Below, in pieces: positions 1 through 10,300 of a DNA stretch of 64,000 bases (its first letter is position 1; every line of letters begins with the position of its first letter). The stretch spans positions 25,796,545-25,860,544 of the forward strand of contig NC_088790.1 of the NCBI RefSeq assembly GCF_949628265.1, read 5' to 3'. The notes below the pieces were generated by a model. It was not told the origin of the DNA. It searched no databases and saw only the letters and a program-made list of their open reading frames with translations. Position numbers and translations under genes: made by a program. The stretch is from Cloeon dipterum (taxonomy: Eukaryota > Arthropoda > Insecta > Ephemeroptera > Baetidae).

Positions 1-347
1 ATAAAAATAGGAGTAATTGAAAAGTTGTTCAGGGCTTTCTATCAATTATTTGCTGTTAAATTGTATATTTCGATGCATTTCTACAATCACACCAGTGAAT
101 AAGGGCATTTAAATATTTTTAGTAAATTGAATTGGCAATAATTGTTATTTATTCAATCAGCTCCTAGAGATTTTAAAATTATTGATTGATGAAATCATAC
201 AGGAACCATTCTTTGATATTTGTTTTGACGCTCTAAGATATATGAGTAGATCCGAGAACCTTGGTGTGACTAAAGTCCACGGTTTTATTAATCAATAACA
301 AATTTGGTGCTTTCCCAGAACATATAAAAATTCCGACTTTATTACAG

Positions 348-665
348 ATAACGCACTGCCACCTGCTTCATCCCGCTACGAGTGTCCTTCGTGCAAAGAG
401 GACATCCGCACCAGGGTCGAGTACAAAACAGGAACCAAAACGCACATAGTGGCCTGTTGCTTGTGCCTTTTCGGGTAAGCATTTTCTTCCTTTCTTGCTA
501 GATAAGTTATCTGCGTGCGTATTTGAATTGTGAATAATCTCATTGTTGTCCACTAGCTGCTGGTGCTGTGTACCCATTCCTTATTGCTGCTCAAACGACT
601 GCAAGGACGCGCATCACTACTGCCCGCACTGTGCCGCGTACATCGGCACCTCGGCTAAAGGATAA
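348..665 (+). CDS. LITAF-domain protein, copy 1 (3' part only)
   Basis: Partial gene: exons 348-474 and 557-665 (stop TAA 663-665) are inside the window, and the first coding exon lies beyond the left edge. Both introns have canonical ends and the phases equal those of the two complete copies downstream. The exons encode the whole LITAF (SIMPLE-like) zinc domain: an N-terminal CPSC knuckle, a hydrophobic Cys-rich stretch reading CLCLFGCCWCCVPIPYCC, and the C-terminal HYCPHC knuckle. In this family the two CxxC halves fold together on zinc and the hydrophobic part inserts as a monotopic anchor into the cytosolic face of late endosomes and lysosomes. It differs from the other copies mainly in the membrane stretch (IVACCLC instead of LIAALLC). 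The family assignment is firm; the exact role is not known from sequence. Confidence 0.85.
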
Positions 666-2409
666 TCTTTGTTACGCTGAAAATTAAAGACTCAGTGGGT
701 CCACTGATGATTTCTGCTTAAGATATAGCAATTTAATTACAAATTTGTGAAAATGTAAAAGTGAAAAATTGATATTTTAACGTTAATTAATTCTGGGCTT
801 AAAAAAAGCAAGTAAGCCTTGCAAAATATAAATTAGGATGACAAAAGGTGTTTGAAATACAAAAAAACACCTCGATAAATATCTAAATGCACAAAGCATT
901 TTAGAATAGGCGACCCTTACAAGGTAAATGAGTCGACAGTGACCCTGTTCAGAAGGAAGACAAAGACGAGCAAAACTAGTAAAATTATCAAAAAGCATCA
1001 CAAAAATGACACTCAAAATTCCTCATGTACGCCTTGCATAAGGTGGAAAACTGTGCCGCTGAACAGTCTTCCGCTGCGGGTTGCATATATATCATTCTAT
1101 TCTTTAAACAACATTTAACAAGACTGTAATTAAATAATTGAGAACTAGGCCTCTTCACTCAACATTGAGTCCCAAATTGCATTTTGTATTTTTCCACATT
1201 TTTTTACATGAAACATAATTGAAATATTAAAAAATGCAGGTTCTTCTGCGCTTACAAAATCAAACCACTGTTATTGCTGCAGCCTACATCAACAGTTTGT
1301 GCTGTTGGAGGCTGGAGGCTGTAGGCTTTCTGGATATCAATGAAATAATTTCATAAACACCAAATCGACCTGCATTTCAATCGAGCAGTTCTGCTACGAT
1401 TGGGACCCTTTACGTGTATGAGGATGGACGATACTTTACGTTTAGTGGACATCTCGGACGTGCCAAACCTCAACCAAATGAATTTTAGCAACAAGCACAC
1501 GAAGGTCGACTTCAGCCCAGGCAGCAATATGCCCAGTTAAACATTAAACTATGGCTCATAGAGGGACAATAGGAGCTGATCGATTTCAAGACTGTTCACC
1601 GCGGTGCCAGGAAGCGCTGTGGTCTCGAGATTTCGCACAAGAAACAAGGTCAGATATTTTTTTTAATGAATTTAATTTTTTTTATCCCTGTCCGAGGACC
1701 GGGAAGGGCGCGCACTTCACTAGCATGAATGCTGAAACCCGGGTGCAAATAACACCGCGAACGGATTGAATGGGCGCTGGAGGCCGCACAGGGAAGCAGC
1801 CCACTCAAGGGCCACTTGCCTCCGCACCGAGGACTGCATTGAAACGCTAGACATTCATCCCGTGAAGCCAAATCACGCATGCTGGAAAGGTGCAAACCAG
1901 CAAGTAGCGAGTCGGCGCCCAGCCCGTTGAGCAATTTGAGCATTTCGATGGTCATTAAAAAAAGTGAATTTGACACTGCCCCCTTTTCAACACGAATATT
2001 TAAAATATGTATGTTGCTCTATATAATACCTTTCTAGTATATAAATCAATATATTGGCTTAACATATCGACTCATCTTTTCTCTATTAATATTTTTTTAG
2101 TTAAAAATGAAGCTGCGCCTTCATTGAAATAAAAATTGCAGATAAAATCGGAAGTTCATCCTCCATACAAGTAGGAAAATGATTTATTATCAAAAAGTGC
2201 ACAAACACGGATTTGTCCCGCAGAAAAAGTTCCAGTGCGAGTAGGAATGAAATTATTTCTACATTACCACTGTAAAAGACACTAATTTAAAACATTTTTG
2301 AAGGATAATTAAATGTCTTCATAGTTTTATTTACCTACGTCAAGCTATTGTTAATTTTCAGGTATTGCGTCATTACAGAAACACAAGTAGTATAGATTTA
2401 CGCTTCCGC
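666..2409. repeat. Intergenic part of LITAF tandem unit 1
   Basis: No supported gene. The stretch is largely duplicated at 3531-4850, in the same order and about 2.8 kb further on. It includes a block (about 1240-1640) that is much better conserved between units than its surroundings. A roughly 290-bp insert at about 1655-1945 is present in this unit and absent from the next. Confidence 0.6.
1655..1945 (-). repeat. Dispersed repeat inserted in LITAF unit 1
   Basis: This segment interrupts tandem unit 1 relative to unit 2; the flanking sequence resumes at GGTCATTAAAAAA in both. A diverged relative lies at about 8640-8860, sharing the order GAACGGAT..., GAGG-CATTGA, AAAGGTGCRAA and CCAGCAAGTRGCGA, and ending near GTCATTA. 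No terminal inverted repeats were seen. A short retroposon is possible but no tRNA-like boxes were clear. Confidence 0.45.
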
Positions 2410-2461
2410 TTATCAGTCACTTATCTCGGCCGGTATATAGCCGTACGTCCAGTTTTCAAAG
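2410..2461 (+). promoter_or_regulatory. Promoter of LITAF copy 2: two GATA sites and TATA box
   Basis: Two WGATAR-type sites in reverse orientation (TTATCA at 2410-2415 and TTATCT at 2421-2426) lie just upstream of TATATA at 2434-2439. A TCA-type initiator candidate follows at 2456. The same order and nearly the same spacing recur before copy 3. GATA factors bind such sites in insect gut, fat body and blood genes; which factor acts here is inference. Confidence 0.55.
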
Positions 2462-2509
2462 CAGTGATTCACTGCACTGCCAGACCTCCAGTGCGTGCTA
2501 AACCACAAG

Positions 2510-3530
2510 ATGGACCCTCCGTCCTACGACGCCGCAACAGGCGAAAAGGGCCAACACTCGGCGTCGCCCTATCCTCCGGCAACCGCGGGGATGTACCCTC
2601 CCACCGGCGAATTCGGTGCTGGACCGCCTTCGCAGCCTCCGCCGCCCATCGGCTTTCAGTATCCGCCAAACTACCAGGCCCCGATTATACCTCAGCCCGA
2701 CTATCCTCCACCTCAGCCCCCAGCACAAGGAGTGGTTATTACGCAGCAGCCAAGCGGGACAACTACGGTCATCCATGTTACCAGAGGTCCCCGTGAGTGC
2801 CGAATGTCTAAAAATAAGTTATACCTAGAATGTAGAAAAAAGCATTTTTTATATTTAATTTGAAGTGTTGATACTATCTTAATTTTTGATAGCAGCCATT
2901 TTTGTCTCTCTCCTAAGGTTTTAAAATTTTAAATTGTATATTTCGATGCATTTCTACAATCACACCAGTGAATAAGGGCATTTAAATATTTTTAGTAAAT
3001 TGAATTGGCAATAATTGTTATTTATTCAATCAGCTCCTAGAGATTTTAAAATTATTGATTAATGAAATCAAACAGGAACCATTCTTTGATATTTGTTTTG
3101 ACAGCTCTATGAGTAGATTCGAAAACCTTGGTGTGACTAAATTCCAGGGTTTTTTAATCAAGAACAAATTGGTGCTTTCCCAGAACAAATAAAAATTCCG
3201 ACTTTTTTACAGATAACGCACTGCCACCTGCTTCATCCCGCTACGAGTGTCCTTCGTGCAGAGAGGACATCCGCACCAGGGTTGAGTACGTGATAGGAAC
3301 CAAAACGCACTTAATAGCCGCTCTTTTGTGCCTTTTCGGGTAAGCATTTTCTTCCTTTCTTGCCAGATAAGTTATCTGCGTGCGTATTTGAATTGTGACT
3401 AATCTCATTGTCTTCCACTAGCTGCTGGTGCTGTGTACCCATACCTTATTTATGCTCCAACGACTGCAAAGACGCACACCACTACTGCCCACACTGTGGC
3501 GCGTACATCGGCACCTCGGCTAAAGGATAA
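2510..3530 (+). CDS. LITAF-domain protein, copy 2 (complete, 3 exons)
   Basis: Exons 2510-2792, 3213-3339 and 3422-3530 join in phase to 519 nt (172 residues plus stop). Residues 1-94 are a Pro/Tyr/Gln-rich cytosolic tail starting MDPPSYDAATG; it contains a PPSY motif of the PPxY type, which in LITAF/CDIP proteins binds WW domains of NEDD4-family ubiquitin ligases. Residues from about 107 on form the LITAF domain (CPSC, hydrophobic helix LIAALLCLFG, then HYCPHC). The start is the first ATG downstream of a TATA box at 2434-2439 and has an equivalent in copy 3. An in-frame GTG upstream is not used. The likely role is a peripheral endosome/lysosome membrane adaptor in cargo sorting. It is part of a tandem array. 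Confidence 0.9.
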
Positions 3531-4855
3531 TCGTTGTTACGCTGAAAATTAATGACTCTGTGGGTCCACTGATTATCATATCGCTTAAGATATAGCAATT
3601 TAATTATAAATTTGTATCGATAAGGTTGGCTGAGCATAAACAAAATACAACACAAATATTTTCCTCGTTTCTACATTTATTTATTTTCTGAAAAATCGAA
3701 ACCAGCCAATTAAAACTTATTTTTAATGCATCATAAAAGTGACACTAAAAAATCTTGCTTTCTCATGTACGCCTTGCATAAGGAGGAAAACTGTACCGCC
3801 GAACAGTCTTCCACTACGGGTTACATATCATTATATTATTTAATCAAATTTTCTGTAAACAAGACTGTATTTAAATAATTAATTAATAAATTAATCACTC
3901 ACCATTGTGTTCCAAATTATATTTTTGTATTTTTCAAATTTTTTACATGAAATGCAATTGAAATATTAAACAAATGCAGGTTCTTCTGCGCTTACAAAAT
4001 CAAACCACTGTTATTACTGCAAAACCTACATCAACAGTGCTGTTGGAGGCTGGAGGCTTTCTGAATATCAATTAAATAATTTCATAAACACCAAATCGGC
4101 TGGCATTTCAATAGAGCAATTCGGCTACGATTTGGACCCTCTATACGTGTATGAGGATGGACGAAACTTTACGTCTAGTGGACGTGCAAAACCTCATCCA
4201 AATGCATGAGCTGTACGATGTTCTATATTTTAGCAACAAGCACACGAAGGTCGACTTCAGCCCAGGCAGCAATATGCCCAATTAAACATTAAACTATGGC
4301 TCATAGAGGGACAACAGGAGTTGATCGATTTCGAGACTGCGTTCACCGCGGTGCCAGGAAGTGCCGTGGTCTCGAGATTTCGCCAAAGATACAAGTAGTA
4401 GTTTAATTATGGTCATTAAAAAAGTGAATTTGATTCTGCCCCATTTTCGACACTTGAAAATTCATAACATATAAGCTACTCTAATGCCTTTCTTGTAAAT
4501 AAATAAATTTAATATATATGGCTAAACATATCAACTCATCTTTTTTCTATAAATATTTTCTTAGTTAAAAATTAAGCAGTGCACTTTCATTTAAATAAAT
4601 ATTTAAGAGAAAATCGAAAATTTCATCCTCCATACAAGTCGAAAATGATTTATTATCAAACAGTTCCAGTGCAAGTAGGAATGAAATTGTTTCTACATAT
4701 TACCACTGAAATAGACACTAATTTCGCAGGAATTAAAACACGTTTAAAAGAAAATTAAATGTTTCCCATTTTAGTTACTTATTCACGCACAATATATATA
4801 CGTCAGACTAATGTTATTTCCAGGTATTGCGTCAATACAGATACGTTATTTCCGC
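3531..4855. repeat. Intergenic part of LITAF tandem unit 2
   Basis: Counterpart of 666-2409 in the tandem array. The conserved block recurs at about 3975-4395. No intact reading frame runs through it: stops interrupt every frame that could extend over the shared block. No recognised gene lies here. Confidence 0.6.
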
Positions 4856-4914
4856 TTATCAGTCGCTTATCTCGGCAGGTATAAAGCCGTACTACACGTC
4901 CAGAGTTGTCAAAG
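4856..4914 (+). promoter_or_regulatory. Promoter of LITAF copy 3: two GATA sites and TATA box
   Basis: TTATCA at 4856-4861, TTATCT at 4867-4872 and TATAAA at 4880-4885 reproduce the arrangement seen before copy 2. An initiator candidate lies at 4909. The TATA box is closer to consensus here than in copy 2. Flanking DNA in these two promoters is less similar than the motifs themselves. Confidence 0.55.
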
Positions 4915-4959
4915 TAGTGATTCACTGCCAGACCTTCAGTGCGTGCTAAACCACAGAAG

Positions 4960-6421
4960 ATGAACCCTCCGTCCTACGACGCCGCAACAGGCGAAAAGGG
5001 CCAACACTCGGCGGCGCCCTATCCTCCGGCAACAACCGCGGGGATGTACCCTCCCACCGGCGCCGGATTCAGTGCTGGACCACCTTCGCAGCCACCGCCG
5101 CCCATCGGCTTTCAGTATCCGTCAAACCCCCAGGCCCCGTTTATGCCTCAGCCCGAGTATCTTCCACAAGGAGTGGTTATTACGCAGCAGCCTTTGATAA
5201 CCGTACCGAGCGGAACAACAACTGTCGTCCATGTTACCAGAGTTCCCCGTGAGTGCCGAATGTTTAAAAATAAGTTATATATCTATTAAGCGAGTGTAGA
5301 AAAAACGTTTTTTTATAATTAATTTGAAATGCTGATATTATCTGAATTTTTGATATAGCAGCCATTATTTTCATCCTTTCCTGAGGGTTTAAAAATATTG
5401 TTTCTCAAATTCTTTAAATTAAACTCCCACACAACACCTTTTCAAAAATATATAATTATTTAAAGATAACATATTTTTTCATAATGGCAATAAATTAAAC
5501 CAGGCTTCATCCTCGTTGCAAAAATCGTCGTTTTTAATCTAATCGTTTAATTTATTGCCATTATGAACACAACCTCAAGTGGTCACCTATTTCAAAAATA
5601 TTTTTTCTTGTTTATCTGTTCCCTTTCTCAGGTTGATTTTTTTAATATCTTTATAAGAAAATCAATCATGAAGTTTATTTATTAGTTCATTAATTATTCA
5701 TCTTCTTCTTTGTCGTCGTCCAAAGATATTGGATCCAGAGGAAAGATTCTACTTGGGCGAAAAGCATAAAGGGAAAGGGAAGAAAATAGCTCGCTGAAAG
5801 TATTGGGCGAGGGTGGTTTCTAAAATATATGAGCGGTTTAAAAGTTGTTGAGGGCTTTTCTCTTTGAATTTGACTTTTAAATTTTATATGTTTCGACGCA
5901 TTCCAAAATCACACCAGTAAATATTTCGGATGAAAGGAATAAAATTATTTTTAATTAAATTGATTAATATTGGCTGATGAAATCATAAGCTCTCTAGGAA
6001 TTTTGAGTTAAAACCTTGGCATGACTGAAGTCCAGGGTTTTATTATTCAAGGACAAATTTGGCGCTTTCCTGAAATTAAAATTCCGATTTTTATTACAGA
6101 TCTGCCCCTGCCACCTGCTTCTTCCCGCTACGAGTGTCCTTCGTGCAAAGGTGACATCCGCACCAGGGTCGAGTACAAAACAGGAACCAAAACGCACTTA
6201 ATAGCCGCTCTTTTGTGCCTTTTCGGGTAAGCATTTTCTTCTTTTCTTGCCAGATAAGTTATCTGCGCGCGTATGTATTTGAATTGTGAATAATCTCATT
6301 GTTGTCCACTAGCTGCTGGTGCTGTGTACCCATTCCTTATTGCTGCTCCAACGACTGCAAGGACGCGCACCACTACTGCCCCCACTGTGACGCGTACATC
6401 GGCATCTCGGCTAGAAATTAA
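4960..6421 (+). CDS. LITAF-domain protein, copy 3 (complete, 3 exons)
   Basis: Exons 4960-5248, 6100-6226 and 6313-6421 join in phase to 525 nt (174 residues plus stop). Exon lengths of exons 2 and 3 (127 and 109 nt) are identical to copies 1 and 2. The N-terminal tail again has PPSY and repeated PP/QP segments but contains small in-frame length changes, including two extra residues before GMYPPTG and a shorter proline run. The LITAF domain carries CPSC and HYCPHC knuckles around LIAALLCLFGCCWCC. The C-terminus ends ISARN rather than TSAKG. Intron 1 is about twice as long as in copy 2 and holds a perfect 20-bp inverted repeat. Homology is retained for about 200 bp past the stop, then ends. 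Confidence 0.9.
5481..5564. repeat. Perfect 20-bp inverted repeat in LITAF copy 3 intron 1
   Basis: The arm ATAATGGCAATAAATTAAAC at 5481-5500 is repeated as an exact reverse complement at 5545-5564, with a 44-nt spacer. In the transcript this would form a 20-bp stem. It is absent from intron 1 of copy 2. It could be the remnant of a small fold-back element; the spacer shows no obvious further pairing. Confidence 0.6.
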
Positions 6422-7339
6422 TTTTCGTTACGCTAAAAATTAATGACTGAATGATAATTGTTGCCTATGATAAAGCAATTTAATTATAAATTTGTATCGA
6501 CGTGGTTTGCTGAGCATGAAAAAATACAACAAAATGTTTTCCTTGTTTACTACATTTATTTATTTTCTGAAAAATTGAAACCAGTCAGTTAAAACTTATT
6601 TATTTTCTTAAATGCATCAATTAAAGTTTTTATTTTTTCTGACTTGTCATCTCATTTTCATACGTAGATTCCTTAAAAAATATATTCATTGCGAGAGATC
6701 AGATGGCAAAGTTACAATTTTCTCTTAACATGTTTAGATACGCATTGTACGCAATTACAAGATGGTATTTTATTCAAAACAATTTTTTTTCTGACAGAAA
6801 TTCATTCCTATTATTGGCTGCCTCTGTGCAAGAGGCATCTGGTTCGAGAAGCACACATCATGCTTGGTGATCAGCAGGTACATGTAAATGTTATTGAATT
6901 CTCTTTTGCTAAAACAACAGTCTACGGAAAAATGTCAAAAGTACTAATAGGAACCGATAGTTGGGGAATTAAAAAGGTTGAAAATTAAAATAAAGTCAGC
7001 TGCCGAGCCGTAATGTTTTGATTCTGCACAAGCCGCTCTAACTCGCAAGTGCCGCGGTGTTTTTTCTACGACCCGTGACTACTCGAAAGGCACAAAAATG
7101 TGTCAATGGCGTAATCCTAGGGTGTAAAATTATCAAGTTAAAAATCGAGAGGTCTTTCCTTCGGCAGATAAAGTAGCAACAGATTGAAGCGGTGTTTGAT
7201 AACGGTTAAAAAGTGGCGGGCGGCCACCAGCAACAGATTTTGCGCCACATCGCAGATGGATGAAACACGTTGATTATCTGGGTCAAGAATCTAGAAGCCT
7301 TTGTTGAAATGGACAACTTTGTCAGAAGGGAACTCAACC
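6422..7339. other. Intergenic region between LITAF array and TUT 3' end
   Basis: The first 200 bp still resemble the 3' flank of LITAF copy 2. Beyond that the DNA is unique and AT-rich. The region contains the TUT 3' UTR on the - strand; a candidate AATAAA signal for it reads as TTTATT at 6769-6774. A 99-codon open frame at 6689-6988 (+) has no recognised similarity and AT-rich codons, and is not called. Confidence 0.4.
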
Positions 7340-10300
7340 CTACTGCTGGGGCGGCATCGCCTGCGGTGGCCCCATGACTCTGGGCGGACCGTGCGGGAAC
7401 ATGACATTGTTCGGCTGTTGCCCGCCTTGCATGCCCGCTGACGGGTGCCAATTCTGCAACAAATCGAATAAATAGTTAGGAATGTATTTTTTGTTTAAAT
7501 CGCTGATTGTGATTTATGTTGATTTTCAGCTACTTAAGAGAAAATATCAAATTGATATCTGCTGATATTCGAGAATATTTTACGCAAATGTTTTGAAATC
7601 GATTCCTTATTGCTAAATTCCTATTTTATTTGTGCCGCTTCTCATTTTAAATTCGAGAGAGTTGCTCCAGACCAGAATTCAACCGCACAAGGACTTAAAT
7701 TGGAATGCCAAAAACACTTATGCCATTAGGAGTAAAGCGAAACAAAAATAAATTACCTCGACTTGACCATAAATCAGACTTTTGATAGTTCCAAAAACCA
7801 ATTTTTCACTATAAACGAAACCCTTGAAAATAAAACTATGTATTCTAGTTTAATTTAAAAATGTAAAATTGAAATTCTGGAAGAAAAATATTAATTTTTC
7901 ACCAAAAGCTAGAGGTCTCAGCCAGCCACGCCTTTTTTCGCAAAAAATCGTTTAGATGGTTTTGACTGAATTATTTTAATAAATTTATTGGACTAAAAAT
8001 ATCTCAAAAAAATTTCCGAGAACGAGAAGGAAAAATTGAATCATTTTCTCTGGTTTTCAGCCAGTTGAGATGGTTCAAGACTATTTAAAGACACCTTTTG
8101 GACGCTTCTCAATGATTTTGGGGGATTTGGCAGTTTTAAACGATTTTAATTAGGGTTAAAATGGCTTTAAATTAGAATGAGTCTTAACTAGCCACGCTGT
8201 ACCACGCTAGACGGCAAATTTAGGATCACGTGGGAAGCCGCCAGCCGCTATGAATCTAGCTAAGCTGCGCAAACCGCCCATGAAAAAGGGTCAAAAATTA
8301 AAAAGTGCAGGAGGAAAAATATCTCCCGCAGCTCTTCGAACCTTCTAACTTTACGTTTAAAATTCAACACGATTCGTATTTAAAATCTCATCCTTCAGAG
8401 CTCCTAACTCGCAAACACCATCAAATTTAGGAATTTCCTTGGACAGCCTAATTCAATGATTGGAAAGAGTTTGAATTTGAAAAAGTCACCATCAATTTAT
8501 CACAGTAGCCAAATAGTTTCCTTATCAGCTGCTGGCTAATTCAGATTTTTATTCAATTTTAAGTCGAAAAATCGGTTGACTGAATTTTTTCGGCTTAATG
8601 ACAGGCAGATAGAGTGGCTTTTAACGTTGAACGGTTGCATTAAACTTATTAAACCTCTGTTCAGCGCATCCCGTGGGCTCTGAACGGATAATATGGGGCC
8701 AGAGGAGCTTGGGCCCATTTTTGCGCCTCCCCGCTCTGAGGTCATTGATTTAAACGCCAGACTTGTGTCCCTAAAGCCGCTGTAAAGGTGCGAAAGCCAG
8801 CAAGTGGCGAATCCTGGCCCATTTAGAGCTATTTCTGCGTCTTGAGTCATTAACCACATTAAAATTTAGTATTCCAGGTAATTCTTGTCACCATAATTTT
8901 GATTTTTTTTCATTGGTCGGAATTAATGGCTACATTATCACTGTTTAGGTCTGACGTTGAATTTATTATTTTAATAATTTAAAAGTGTAAAAAATTTTAA
9001 ATTAAAGTTGGAGCTGATTCCTTCTTAATTTTTTATCATTCGTTACTTCCCTAATTTCATGCAATTAAGCTAGATTTTTAGTATAAGCATTTAAAAAATA
9101 ATAACCATTTGATGGGCAACAGGGGCACCAGAGAAGAACTGCGGCGGAAACGGGTTTGGTGGCATCCCATTAGGGAAGGCGTGTTGGTTGGCGGGTGGTC
9201 CACCGCCGCCGCCGCCTCCGCTGCCCATTTGGCCGGCTTGCGGGTGGAAGAAGTGGGGCTGCGGGGGTTGTGGGGGCCGCTGGGGCGCGAAGCCAGGCGG
9301 CACCTGCATCAATGAGGGGGCGCCTCGCTGCTGCATCAGCCGCATGAAGTTGTCAAATGCCGGCGACGAGTTGGCGTTTGACGGGCCCGGCAGCCCCTTT
9401 GTCGGGCTCGGGGGCAACGGCGGGGACGGCGTGCCCAAACCTCCATTCACTGAAAAGCGAATTCAGTGCGTTTCAGTGTCGAGAAGAAAAGAAGCGTTTT
9501 GGGGAGTAATTTCTATATTTGCAACCAGCTTACAGAGGGTTTGTTGAAAAAGCAAAGCACATATTAAGAAACATTAATTTGAACTAAATTCTAAGATCAT
9601 CATGCACCAGAAATAAAACAATCCATGCTTTACATGCACAAATAATATCTAAAACTAATTTTACACAGCGTTTTTACATTATAGTTTGACGCCTTTGAAA
9701 TTTTAGACAAGCTCAGCGTCCGGGAGGCGCCGATGGAAGGTCAGAGTATTTTTTAATTTATCCTCGAGTTCCTTCCTGCGCAACACCGACTTTTGCTTGC
9801 GCTTACTTTTGCGTTGGGCCTTTTTGAGCTCTGCTTTACCTTGCTGGAATGGCTGCACCACTGTGTTTCCAGTTTTTCCAAACGGCTGCATCAGCGGAGG
9901 CGGACCCATCCGCTGTCCGGCCGGCGCTCTGAGCGCGTGGCTTCGGTCCGGAGTGCTTTGGCTCTCAGTGTTCTCCCGCCTTGGGGCTTGGAAATTGGTT
10001 CTCTCAGGAATGTTCCTGTTTTCCGTGACCTCCCTCCTAGGCTGCTGTTGCTGCTTGTTGGACTTGTGGCTCTTGGACCTCGGCTGTGGCGCTGGCGGTT
10101 GCCTGGGGCAGTTGCGCGCCAGATGGCCTATTTTCTTGCAGATGCGGCAGCCGCGGTCGTTGGGCACCTGGCCTTCCGTCAGGTAACGAGGGTCGAACAA
10201 ATAGTCCTGCGAAATATTTGATTTTAATTAGAGACTTTCAACATGATGTTTTGAAATTAAAGAGGAATGATAACGAATATTTATTTTTCCCGAAAATTTT

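Noticed and set aside
1650-1976. 108-codon frame on - strand
   Set aside because: Lies within the dispersed repeat insert, and the related copy at 8640 does not keep the same protein frame.
6689-6988. 99-codon open frame on + strand
   Set aside because: AT-rich codon use unlike the real exons here, no recognised motif, and it overlaps the expected 3' UTR of the TUT gene on the other strand.
9188-9547. Open frames on + strand across 9109-9547 with Pro/Gly runs
   Set aside because: They are antisense shadows of the Gly/Pro-rich TUT exon 9106-9449, whose splice sites and phase fit the TUT frame.
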